Origin: JAOUEA01 sp031364965
GTDB lineage: Bacteria; Actinomycetota; UBA4738; HRBIN12
NCBI GenBank assembly: GCA_031364965.1
Contig: JANLXF010000056.1
Span: 1-12,542 of the forward strand
Direction: 5' to 3'
Length of the DNA stretch: 12,542 nucleotides
The notes beneath the pieces were generated by a model that searched no databases, was not told the DNA's origin, and was given only the letters and a program-made list of their open reading frames with translations. Below, piece after piece: positions 6,466 to 12,542 of this stretch. Both the position numbers and the translations under genes were made by a program. How positions within the stretch are numbered: the stretch's first letter is position 1; the number at the start of each line of letters is the position of its first letter.

Positions 6466-8880
6466 TCAGTCCCTGAGCCGGGACCCCGACGGATCGAAGA
6501 GCGGCTCCGGCATCAGCGTGGCGTCGAGCCGTTCGTCGAACGACCCGATCGCGACGCGGGCACCCTCGGCCAGACCCGCCCGGATCCACGCGTACGCGAT
6601 GCTCGCGCCGACCGACGGCCCGAAGTCCGCGCTCGTGACGTAGCCGATCGCGTCGTCGCCCTCGAACACCGGCTCCCCGCCCGTCATCACCCGCGTGGGG
6701 TCTTCGAGCACGAGGCACGCGAGACGATGCGAGATCGACACGCGGGCGGCGAGCGCGTCGCGACCCAGGAAATCGCCTTCGCTGCGCCGCACCGTGAAGG
6801 CGAGCCCGGCCTCGCCAGGGGCGTGCTCGGGTGTCATGTCGCTCCCCCAGGCTCGGTAGCCCTTCTCGAGCCGGAGCGAAGAGAGCGCCCCCCGTCCGGC
6901 CGCGATCACGCCGTGCGGCGTCCCTGCCGCCCACACCGCATCCCACAGCTCGAGGCCAGGGCCGGCCTCCGCCACGAACTCCCACCCCGGCTCCCCCGCG
7001 TAGGAGATGCGAGACGCGATGACGGGGATGCCGGCGACCTCGGTCTGGCGCACCGACAGGTACGGCCCGTCGAGATCGGCCACCGCTGATGCGATCGTCC
7101 GGGCCGCCGGACCCCAGAGGGCGAGGCAGCACGTGGTCTCGGTCACGTCGGCCACCGACACGCCGCCGTCCGGAGGAAGATGTCGGCGCAGCCAGGCCAC
7201 GTCACGAGGCCCGTTCCCGCCGATCAGGAACCGGTTTTCGGCGAGACGGGCGACCGTGACGTCGGACCGGATTTCGCCGCGGACATCGAGCATCACGGTG
7301 TAGCCGATCGAGCCGACCGGGCGCTCGGGCTCGCCCGCCATCATCCATCCCAGGTAGGCGGCCGCTAAGGGTCCCGTCACCTCGATCCGCGTGAGCGAGG
7401 TCATGTCGAACAGCCCCGCACGTTCGCGTACCGCGAGATGCTCCGCGGCCGAGATCGGCGACCAGTACCGGGCTGACCACTCGTCGCGTGGGGGCAGGTC
7501 CAGTCCGGGAAGCAACGCCGCGTTGGCTTCGTACCAGCGGGGACGCTCCCACGCCGCGCCGTCGAAGAACGCCGCGCCAAGCTCACGCTGCCTGGGCGCG
7601 AAGGGGCTGAACCGCAGATTTCGGGCGCTCGTGTGGCCCTCGGCGGGATGATGCACGGCGTACACGTCGCGGTAGGAGTCGTCGCAGCGCGCCTCGAACA
7701 CTGCCGGCTCCAGCTCGGGGCGTTCGAACCGGCTGAGGTCGGCCGGCGACGCGTCGATCGACGGAGCGCCGTCGACGAGCGATTCGGCCACCACGCGTCC
7801 CACGCCCGCCGAGTGCGTCACCCAGACCGACTCGGCGACCCAGAATCCGCGCAGCTCGGGATGTTCCCCGATCAAGGGGTACCCGTCGGGCGTGAACGCG
7901 AACACCCCGTTGAACGATCGCTCGAGCGTTGTCCCCCTGAGCGGCGGCATCAGCTCGCACGCCCGTTCCCACGGCTCGGTGAAGTCCTCGGGCGTGAACC
8001 CGTAGACGATCCCCTCCTCACGACGCTCGTGCGTGTCGAGCCCGGCGGCAGCGACCGGCAACCGCCGATGGTTGAACGAGCCGATCCCCACGCGATCGCC
8101 GTGATCGCGGAAGTACAGCCCTGCGTCGTGGTGCCGCACGATCGGCATCGTCGCCTCGCGGGCGGCGTTCGCGACGAGCGCCGCCACCGGCGACGTGATC
8201 GCGTACTGATGCTCGAGCGCGAGCATCGGGAGCGTGAGACCCACCATCGACGCCACGACGGGTCCCCAGACACCCGCGCAGCAGACGACGACATCGGCGG
8301 GCACCGAGCCGCCGGTCGTGGTCACGCCGGTGACGCGACCCTCGCGATGCTCGATCCCCGTGACCTCTGTCTCGCCCGTGAAGGTGGCGCCGCGTGCGAT
8401 GGCGCTGCGCGCCTGCGCCTCGACCGCGCGCAGCGCGACGGCGAGACCCTCCCCTTCGGTCGCGTACCCGCCCACCAGACCGCTCGCGTCGACTATCGGC
8501 CAGAGTCGGGCACACTCGTCCGCGTCGATCATCCTGCCGCGCCAGCCCCACGATCGCGCCGCGTTGTGGCGGCGCCAGAGCTCGCGCAGCCGCGTGTCGT
8601 TGCGCGCCACCTCGAGCGTGCCGACCTGGTGGGCTGCCGGCGCGCCGTCGAGGTCGAGCGAGGCGAACTTGCCGAGGGTGTAGTCGGCGAGCGCCTGCAT
8701 CATCTTCGAGGGGCTGGTCCTGCTGATCAGTCCGGGCGCGTGCGTCGACGACCCCCCGGTCGCGAACAAGGGGCCTTTGTCCAGCACGGTGACGCGGGTC
8801 TCGCCTCGCGCGGTCAGCTCGTCGGCGACCGCGGCGCCGACGACACCGGCTCCGATCACCACGATCCGCCTGCCCGACAC
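6466..8880 (-). CDS. Dimethylglycine oxidase-like FAD / aminomethyl-folate fusion enzyme
   Basis: An 804-residue bifunctional enzyme closely resembling Arthrobacter dimethylglycine oxidase. The N-terminal DAO half (1-370) has VVIGAGVVGAAVADEL (7-22) and GGSSTHAPGL (42-51), whose His47 aligns with the covalently flavinylated histidine of this family. His224 (LEHQY) and Tyr256 (GLYFRDHG) align with catalytic His225 and Tyr259 of the Arthrobacter enzyme. An FAO_M linker (about 370-430) leads to a GcvT folate-binding domain (about 440-700; Asp540 in GEIRSDVTVARL, ISYAGEPGWEF at 626-636, LRLEKGYRAWGSDM at 669-682) and a GcvT C-terminal barrel (about 715-800). The expected reaction is oxidative demethylation of N,N-dimethylglycine (or sarcosine) with O2, passing formaldehyde to tetrahydrofolate. 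The start is GTG, with GGGAGG 5 nt upstream. The alignment residues are recalled, not computed; the exact substrate is inferred. Confidence 0.9.
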   Translation of the reverse strand: MSGRRIVVIGAGVVGAAVADELTARGETRVTVLDKGPLFATGGSSTHAPGLISRTSPSKMMQALADYTLGKFASLDLDGAPAAHQVGTLEVARNDTRLRELWRRHNAARSWGWRGRMIDADECARLWPIVDASGLVGGYATEGEGLAVALRAVEAQARSAIARGATFTGETEVTGIEHREGRVTGVTTTGGSVPADVVVCCAGVWGPVVASMVGLTLPMLALEHQYAITSPVAALVANAAREATMPIVRHHDAGLYFRDHGDRVGIGSFNHRRLPVAAAGLDTHERREEGIVYGFTPEDFTEPWERACELMPPLRGTTLERSFNGVFAFTPDGYPLIGEHPELRGFWVAESVWVTHSAGVGRVVAESLVDGAPSIDASPADLSRFERPELEPAVFEARCDDSYRDVYAVHHPAEGHTSARNLRFSPFAPRQRELGAAFFDGAAWERPRWYEANAALLPGLDLPPRDEWSARYWSPISAAEHLAVRERAGLFDMTSLTRIEVTGPLAAAYLGWMMAGEPERPVGSIGYTVMLDVRGEIRSDVTVARLAENRFLIGGNGPRDVAWLRRHLPPDGGVSVADVTETTCCLALWGPAARTIASAVADLDGPYLSVRQTEVAGIPVIASRISYAGEPGWEFVAEAGPGLELWDAVWAAGTPHGVIAAGRGALSSLRLEKGYRAWGSDMTPEHAPGEAGLAFTVRRSEGDFLGRDALAARVSISHRLACLVLEDPTRVMTGGEPVFEGDDAIGYVTSADFGPSVGASIAYAWIRAGLAEGARVAIGSFDERLDATLMPEPLFDPSGSRLRD

Positions 8881-8885
8881 GACCG

Positions 8886-8913
8886 CCTCCCAGTTCGCGA
8901 GGGGGTCAGCCTA
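8886..8913 (-). promoter_or_regulatory. -10 box and ribosome binding site of the dimethylglycine oxidase-like gene
   Basis: The 45-bp gap after the preceding minus-strand gene contains TAGGCT (8913-8908), a TAnnnT -10 box, and GGGAGG (8891-8886), 5 nt before the GTG start. Transcription would start near 8901. The short gap also allows read-through from the ScyD/ScyE-type gene. No good -35 is seen; it would fall inside the upstream coding end. Confidence 0.4.
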
Positions 8914-8925
8914 TCCGGCAGATGG

Positions 8926-9972
8926 TTACGGGATCTCGATCACCTGCGCCGAGCCCGGGACCAATCCCCAGATCGCCGCGTACAGCTGCCCGCCCGCACC
9001 CGAGGTCGCGGCCGTCGGCATCGGCAGGTCCGAGGCCACCTTGGTGCAGTAGCCACCGAGCTCACAGGCGTTCACGGTGCCGCCCTTGCTCCCGGCACCG
9101 GCCTCGAGGGCGAGCCAGCTCGCCTCGTCGATCTCGGTGACGAGGAGCGTACCGTCAGGCGTGAACGACAGGTCGACGATCGAGGTGAACCCGTCGAACG
9201 CCACCGTGCACCGAGGGTCGGAGCCGCAGTGGGCGTGACGCGTGCCGGGCTCGATCCGCCACACCTTCGACATCCCGGTCGGCGCCGGGAACCCCCTGAG
9301 CTCGCCCACGTACCAGGCGCCGTCGGGCCCAACGGCGACGCTCGTCGCGACCGCCTGGCCGGGGATCATGTCCGGGAGGTCACAGATGAACGCGAGGTCG
9401 GGCGACGCGTCGGGGCACCCCGCGAGTTGCTTGGCGTTGTCGGTCGACGCCGGCTCGTCGGGCAAGGTCGCGACCCAGTTCACCCGCCCGTGTGCGTTGA
9501 CGTGCAGCACGCTGTTGCCGCCCGCATCCGCCACGAGCGCCTTGTGCGCGCCGAGCGCGGCGACCGCGAACGGGTTGGAATCGATCTCGCCGCCGTCGGG
9601 GTTCTTCGCGGACTCGTACGCGCCGAGGCTCGCGATGCGGTGCTTGCGGCCCCCCACCACGCGGTAGAGGCTGGCGTCGCGCGCCCTCGAGCCCCCGCCC
9701 GTGAGCGCGAGGAGCTTGCCGTGCCCGAGCGGCGCCACGTCGTCGACGCCCCGCAGCTTGACCACGAGCGAACCGGCGTCGGCGTCGAGCTTGACCACCC
9801 CTTGACCGGCGTCGGCCGCGAACAGATTGCCGTTGGGAGCCGCCGCGAGCCCGAACAGGGGCGTCACGAACTCGTACGACGGCACCGCGGCACCTGCCGG
9901 GCCCGACAGGACCAGCGGCAGGGCAGTGGCGAGCGTGAGCGCAGCGACGAAGAGCTGACGGCGCTTGATCAT
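8926..9972 (-). CDS. Secreted ScyD/ScyE-family beta-propeller protein
   Basis: A 348-residue exported protein. Residues 1-29 are a signal peptide: MIKRRQ, a hydrophobic core, then SGPAGAA before VPSYEF. The mature chain consists of NHL/propeller-like blades with repeated PNG/PDG turns: GLAAAPNGNLFAADAGQG (41-58), EIDSNPFAVAALG then ALVADAGGN (129-153), SVAVGPDGAWYVGELRGFPAP (211-231), LSFTPDGTLLVTEIDEA (268-284) and GAGGQLYAAIWG (325-336). The S-V-A-V-G-P-D-G-A-x-Y-V-G-E-L-x-G-F-P wording is characteristic of the ScyD/ScyE family, named from the cyanobacterial scytonemin cluster; most actinobacterial members have no proven role, and there are no other scytonemin genes here. Six cysteines (186, 197, 249, 255, 303, 309) in the exported part suggest disulfides. 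GGGAGG-type site 6-7 nt before the ATG. No lipobox, so it is probably secreted rather than anchored. Confidence 0.85.
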   Translation of the reverse strand: MIKRRQLFVAALTLATALPLVLSGPAGAAVPSYEFVTPLFGLAAAPNGNLFAADAGQGVVKLDADAGSLVVKLRGVDDVAPLGHGKLLALTGGGSRARDASLYRVVGGRKHRIASLGAYESAKNPDGGEIDSNPFAVAALGAHKALVADAGGNSVLHVNAHGRVNWVATLPDEPASTDNAKQLAGCPDASPDLAFICDLPDMIPGQAVATSVAVGPDGAWYVGELRGFPAPTGMSKVWRIEPGTRHAHCGSDPRCTVAFDGFTSIVDLSFTPDGTLLVTEIDEASWLALEAGAGSKGGTVNACELGGYCTKVASDLPMPTAATSGAGGQLYAAIWGLVPGSAQVIEIP

Positions 9973-10003
9973 CGGGTTCCCTCCCTACGGTGAACGACGT
10001 CTG

Positions 10004-10033
10004 TTGATATCCCAGGCAACGGTCCGGAGTCAA
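10004..10033 (-). promoter_or_regulatory. Sigma-70-type promoter of the ScyD/ScyE-type gene
   Basis: On the minus strand TTGACT (10033-10028) is a 5/6 match to -35. TATCAA (10009-10004) lies 18 bp downstream as a 4/6 -10. The predicted start near 9997 leaves a leader of about 25 nt containing GGGAGGG before the ATG at 9972. It sits just downstream of a strong terminator hairpin, so the gene is an independent transcription unit. Confidence 0.55.
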
Positions 10034-10065
10034 GCCCGAGACTCGCGCGACGACCCCCGACACGC

Positions 10066-10095
10066 AGGAAGGGCCCGGAGATCCGGGCCCTTCCT
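10066..10095 (-). terminator. Perfect 13-bp hairpin terminator of the first mini-protein gene
   Basis: AGGAAGGGCCCGG (10066-10078), loop AGAT, then CCGGGCCCTTCCT (10083-10095): a perfect 13-bp stem with a 4-nt loop, 20 nt after the stop of the lysine-rich mini-protein on the minus strand. No long T-run follows, but such strong GC stems with minimal tails are usual terminators in high-GC actinobacteria. Confidence 0.8.
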
Positions 10096-10115
10096 TCACG
10101 TCTGGTGACGCGTCG

Positions 10116-10265
10116 TTACTTCGCGATCTGCTTGCGGGAGACCTTCTTGCGGGAGACCTTCTTGTGGCTGAGCTTCTTCATGGTCACGCGCGCGGCTGCC
10201 TTGGACTCGTCCTTGGCCTTGGCGGCGCCTGTGGGCTCCTGCGGTGAGATCTTCTTCTCGGCCAT
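10116..10265 (-). CDS. Lysine-rich pentad-repeat mini-protein (copy 1)
   Basis: A 49-residue, highly basic protein of unknown function: 13 Lys and 3 Arg against 4 acidic residues. The N-terminal half (MAEKKISPQEPTGAAKAKDE) is polar and Ala/Pro-containing, probably disordered. The C-terminus consists of four pentads, KKLSH-KKVSR-KKVSR-KQIAK (residues 30-49), of pattern basic-basic-hydrophobic-Ser-basic, running exactly to the stop. The start at 10265 is fixed by AGGAGG 7 nt upstream; an upstream ATG at 10325 would add 20 residues spanning that site. There is no signal peptide or membrane segment, so it is probably cytosolic; binding to DNA, RNA or another polyanion, as with the lysine-rich tails of nucleoid proteins, is an inference. 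It has a near-identical partner at the right edge of the window and its own strong terminator. It is divergent from the copper amine oxidase gene. Confidence 0.75.
   Translation of the reverse strand: MAEKKISPQEPTGAAKAKDESKAAARVTMKKLSHKKVSRKKVSRKQIAK
10131..10175 (-). repeat. Three tandem 15-bp coding repeats
   Basis: The unit CTTGCGGGAGACCTT occurs twice exactly (10131-10145, 10146-10160) and once in diverged form, CTTGTGGCTGAGCTT (10161-10175). Each unit encodes one five-residue block (KKVSR, KKVSR, KKLSH) of the mini-protein. The exact DNA copies indicate unit-level duplication, with the reading frame preserved. Confidence 0.85.
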
Positions 10266-10286
10266 CTCGTACCCTCCTGTGATCCG

Positions 10287-10309
10287 GGAGCCCTCTGCGA
10301 TCGGGCTCC
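10287..10309 (-). other. Hairpin in the leader of mini-protein copy 1
   Basis: GGAGCCC (10287-10293) and GGGCTCC (10303-10309) form a 7-bp stem with a 9-nt loop, 22-44 nt upstream of the mini-protein ATG and just upstream of its AGGAGG site. It may be a leader structure or a binding site. There is no sign of a known riboswitch. Confidence 0.3.
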
Positions 10310-10355
10310 GTTTCGATGGCCCCATGCTCGCACGGCCGCCGGCCGGTGTCCGTGT

Positions 10356-10425
10356 CCGTGGTCACGGAACCCTGGTGCTCCCCATCACGTGGCCGTCGGT
10401 GACGTAGGTCACGCACCCGTGTGAC
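10356..10425. promoter_or_regulatory. Cluster of GTGAC/GTCAC half-sites in a divergent promoter region
   Basis: The region between the mini-protein gene and the amine oxidase gene holds four GTGAC/GTCAC motifs: GTCAC 10361-10365 inside the near-palindrome CCGTG-GT-CACGG (10356-10367), the inverted pair GTGAC-GTAG-GTCAC (10399-10412), and GTGAC 10421-10425. TGACGT recurs at 22-bp spacing (10400 and 10422), about two helical turns. This resembles operator half-sites for a dimeric regulator controlling one or both genes. The regulator is unknown. Confidence 0.45.
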
Positions 10426-10466
10426 GTGCGACACAAGGCTCGAGAGGCGGGGACGGCGTCGTGCAC

Positions 10467-10472
10467 TACCCT
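10467..10472 (+). promoter_or_regulatory. -10 box for leaderless amine oxidase transcript
   Basis: TACCCT ends 8 nt before the ATG at 10481 (GTCGGGCC between) and no Shine-Dalgarno sequence is present, so transcription should begin at the start codon. No clear -35 is present. Confidence 0.55.
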
Positions 10473-10480
10473 GTCGGGCC

Positions 10481-12373
10481 ATGACGCCCCATCCGCTCGA
10501 CCCGCTCGGTCCCACCGAACTGGAGTCCGCCGTCGCCGCGCTGCGGGCGGGCGGCGCGTTCGAGGACGGCACTCGCTTGATCTCGCTCGAGCTGGTCGAG
10601 CCCTCGAAGGAGGACCTCCGCCGGCTCGACGCCGGCGAGGCGATCCTCCGGCGCGCGTTCGCGGTGCTGCTTGACCCGGCGTCGAGCACGACCCGCGAGG
10701 TCGTGCTCTCGATCGCGTCGGGCGAGATCGGGACCGAGCGACAGGTCGAGGGCGTCCATCCCGCGATTCACCCCGACGAGGCGGTCGATGCCGAGGCGGT
10801 GATCAAGGCCGACCCCCACTTCCTCGCCGCGCTGGCCTCGCGAGGGATCGCCGACGTGGAGTCCGTGATGGTCGACATCTGGTCGGCCGGCAACTTCGGC
10901 ACGGCCGACACCGATGGCCGCGTCGCCAAGGGACTCTCCTGGTACCGGCACGGGCCGCACGACAACGGGTACGCGCGCCCCGTCGAGGGCCTGGTCGCGC
11001 TCGTGGACCTCAACGCGATGGCGGTGATCCGCGTGGACGACCACGGCATCGCGCCGCTCGCCGAGCAGGACGGGAACTACGGCGTCGACGATGTGGGCCC
11101 GCTCCGCGAAGACCTCCGGCCCTTCGAAGTGGTCCAGCCGGACGGCCCCAGCTTCGAGGTCGACGGGTTCGGCGTGCGCTGGCAGAAATGGCGGCTGCGG
11201 GTCGGGTTCACGCCGCGCGAGGGGCTCGTGCTGCACACGATCGGGTACGAGGACGGCGGCCGCGTGCGCCCGGTCGTGCACCGCGCGTCCTTCAGCGAGA
11301 TGGTGATCCCCTACGGCGACCCCAGTCCCACGGTGTTCTTCAAGAACGCCTTCGACATCGGCGAGCACGGCCTGGGGCCGCTCACGGACTCACTCGAGCT
11401 CGGGTGCGACTGCCTGGGCGAGATCCGCTACCTCGACGTGTCGCTCGCGGACTCGCGCGGCGAGGTCACGACCCTGAAGAACGCGATCTGCCTGCACGAG
11501 GAGGACGACGGGCTCCTGTGGAAGCACCTGGACTGGCGCACCGCCCGGGGAGAGGTGCGCCGCTCACGCCGCATGGTGATCTCCTCGATCGCGACCGTCG
11601 GCAACTACGAGTACGGCTTCTACTGGTACCTGTACCAGGACGGGACGATCCAGTCGGAGGTCAAGCTCACCGGGATCCTGCACACGCGGGGGCTCGCCCA
11701 GGGCGAGGAGCCCGTGCACGGGACGGTGATCGCCCCGCTCGTGTCGGCCCCGGTCCACCAGCACTTCTTCAACGTGCGGCTCGACATGACCATCGACGGC
11801 GAGCGCAACTCGGTCTACGAGGTGCAGAGCGTCGCCGACGAACCCGGGCCCGCGAACCCGTACGACAACGCATTCCACGCGCAGGAGCGACTCCTGCGCA
11901 CCGAGCTCGAGGCCCGCCGGAGCATCGACCCGCTGCGCGCGCGCTCGTGGCGCATCGCGAACCCGGATGTGCACAACGGCCTGGGCCAGCCCGTCGCCTA
12001 CGACCTGGTTCCGGGCGACAACGTGCAGGTCTTCGCCGCGCCCGGCTCGAGCTTCCGCCGGCGCGCGGGCTTCGTGGAGCATCACCTGTGGGTGACCCCG
12101 TTCGCGCCCGGCGAGAGGTACGCCGCCGGCGAGTACCCGAACGGTCATCCCGGCGGGGACGGCCTGCCGTCGTGGACCACGGGAGACCGCTCGATCGAGG
12201 CCACCGACGTGGTGCTCTGGTACACGTTCGGCGCCCACCACGTGCCGCGGCCCGAGGACTGGCCGGTCATGCCAGTGGTCAAGATCGGCTTCTCGCTCCG
12301 GCCCCGCGGCTTCTTCGACCGGAGCCCCGCGTTGGACGTGCCGCCGCCTCCCGGCGACCACTGCGCGACCTGA
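10481..12373 (+). CDS. Copper-containing primary amine oxidase (TPQ)
   Basis: A 630-residue copper amine oxidase, which converts primary amines and O2 to aldehyde, ammonia and hydrogen peroxide. ATVGNYEYGFYWYLYQDGTI (371-390) contains the T-x-x-N-Y-(D/E) motif whose Tyr376 self-processes to topaquinone. The copper ligands are His426 and His428 (PVHQHFF) and His587 (GAHHVPRPEDWPVMP). Asp292 in YGDPSPTVFFKNAFDIGEHG (278-297) is the catalytic base, and Cys311/Cys337 match the conserved disulfide. ERYAAGEYPN (545-554) is another family block. Length matches the three-domain bacterial enzymes (Arthrobacter type, about 640 residues) without the extra N-terminal domain of E. coli TynA. There is no signal peptide, so it is cytoplasmic. 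The start is chosen from the TACCCT box 8 nt upstream. The in-frame extension to 10421 runs through that box and is unlikely. Substrate (phenylethylamine, histamine, tyramine or other) is not predictable from sequence. Confidence 0.94.
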   Translation: MTPHPLDPLGPTELESAVAALRAGGAFEDGTRLISLELVEPSKEDLRRLDAGEAILRRAFAVLLDPASSTTREVVLSIASGEIGTERQVEGVHPAIHPDEAVDAEAVIKADPHFLAALASRGIADVESVMVDIWSAGNFGTADTDGRVAKGLSWYRHGPHDNGYARPVEGLVALVDLNAMAVIRVDDHGIAPLAEQDGNYGVDDVGPLREDLRPFEVVQPDGPSFEVDGFGVRWQKWRLRVGFTPREGLVLHTIGYEDGGRVRPVVHRASFSEMVIPYGDPSPTVFFKNAFDIGEHGLGPLTDSLELGCDCLGEIRYLDVSLADSRGEVTTLKNAICLHEEDDGLLWKHLDWRTARGEVRRSRRMVISSIATVGNYEYGFYWYLYQDGTIQSEVKLTGILHTRGLAQGEEPVHGTVIAPLVSAPVHQHFFNVRLDMTIDGERNSVYEVQSVADEPGPANPYDNAFHAQERLLRTELEARRSIDPLRARSWRIANPDVHNGLGQPVAYDLVPGDNVQVFAAPGSSFRRRAGFVEHHLWVTPFAPGERYAAGEYPNGHPGGDGLPSWTTGDRSIEATDVVLWYTFGAHHVPRPEDWPVMPVVKIGFSLRPRGFFDRSPALDVPPPPGDHCAT

Positions 12374-12408
12374 CCACCGCGGGGCTCCCCGATCCAGACC
12401 CACACAGA

Positions 12409-12436
12409 AACGGGACCCGGTTACCCGGGTCCCGTT
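12409..12436. terminator. Perfect 12-bp bidirectional terminator hairpin
   Basis: AACGGGACCCGG (12409-12420), loop TTAC, CCGGGTCCCGTT (12425-12436). It lies between two convergent genes, 35 nt after the amine oxidase stop and 24 nt after the stop of mini-protein copy 2. On the minus strand the stem runs into GTTTCTGTGT, a weak U-rich tail. It probably serves both transcripts. Confidence 0.8.
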
Positions 12437-12460
12437 CGCAACGATCTGTCGTGCTGGGTC

Positions 12461-12542
12461 TTAGCGCGCGACCTGCTTGCGGGAGACCTTCTTGCGCGAG
12501 ACCTTCTTGTGGCTGAGCTTCTTCATCGTCACGCGCGCGGCG
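12461..12542 (-). CDS. Lysine-rich pentad-repeat mini-protein (copy 2, 5' end beyond window)
   Basis: I read this frame by hand: 26 codons from the window edge to TAA at 12463-12461. It gives AARVTM and then KKLSH-KKVSR-KKVSR-KQVAR, identical to the C-terminus of the mini-protein at 10116-10265 except Ile to Val and the final Lys to Arg. About 75 of 82 bases match as well. The N-terminal part and start lie outside the window. It is convergent with the amine oxidase gene and has its own hairpin terminator. The repeated pentad and the exact alignment of both stops show a paralogue rather than chance. Function unknown; see copy 1. Confidence 0.72.
   Translation of the reverse strand, partial: AARVTMKKLSHKKVSRKKVSRKQVAR

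Noticed and set aside
7633..9993. Very long plus-strand open frame (786 codons) opposite the dimethylglycine oxidase-like and ScyD/ScyE-type genes
   Set aside because: Arg/Pro/His-rich with no domain; both opposing genes have clear family motifs. It is a product of third-position GC bias.
10131..10175. Short direct repeats as a possible CRISPR-like array
   Set aside because: The 15-bp units are contiguous, in frame and coding, with no spacers.
10266..10325. Longer 69-residue form of the mini-protein
   Set aside because: The AGGAGG site lies inside the extra segment and points to the ATG at 10265.
11188..12516. Plus-strand frame in another phase within the amine oxidase gene
   Set aside because: Arg/Ala-rich shadow of a gene whose catalytic residues are all in the other frame.
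10116..12542. Mini-gene copies as ends of a transposable element carrying the amine oxidase
   Set aside because: The repeats are direct, confined to coding sequence, have no transposase or terminal inverted repeats, and are followed by unrelated hairpins; gene duplication explains them better.

Overview
The window is about 70% G+C by eye and gene-dense, with short intergenic gaps. Start sites follow either AGGAGG-type ribosome binding sites or TAnnnT -10 boxes placed 7-8 nt before the start codon, which implies leaderless mRNA. Together with an F420/PPOX-fold flavoprotein and a ScyD/ScyE-type secreted protein, this points to a free-living, high-GC actinobacterium (Actinomycetota). I cannot name a genus. 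I see no tRNA, rRNA, CRISPR array, insertion sequence or phage gene, and the content looks like ordinary chromosome.

Left part (1-2231, all minus strand): a secreted protein cut by the window edge, a small four-helix membrane protein, and a SoxB-like FAD-dependent amine/amino-acid oxidase. The oxidase is divergent from a plus-strand run of a PPOX-fold F420-type flavoprotein, class II fumarase (fumC) and a short AraC-type regulator. The regulator meets the next minus-strand gene tail to tail, with both stop codons sharing the bases CTAG.

Middle (4677-9972, minus strand): reading in the direction of transcription, a ScyD/ScyE-type secreted beta-propeller protein, a dimethylglycine oxidase-like fusion enzyme (FAD oxidase plus folate-binding GcvT domain), exodeoxyribonuclease III with a leaderless GTG start, and a 3-mercaptopyruvate-type sulfurtransferase coupled to it by an ATGA overlap.

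Right part (9973-12542): a copper/TPQ amine oxidase on the plus strand lies between two minus-strand genes for tiny, very basic, near-identical proteins built of lysine-rich pentads (the second is cut by the window edge). Each mini-gene is followed by a perfect 12-13 bp GC-rich terminator hairpin. The divergent promoter region between the first mini-gene and the amine oxidase carries a cluster of GTGAC/GTCAC half-sites.

Taken together, the window holds three independent C-N bond oxidising enzymes (SoxB-like, dimethylglycine oxidase-like and copper amine oxidase), which fits catabolism of methylated glycines and primary amines, with fumarase as central metabolism nearby. The least explained element is the pair of lysine-pentad mini-proteins bracketing the amine oxidase.
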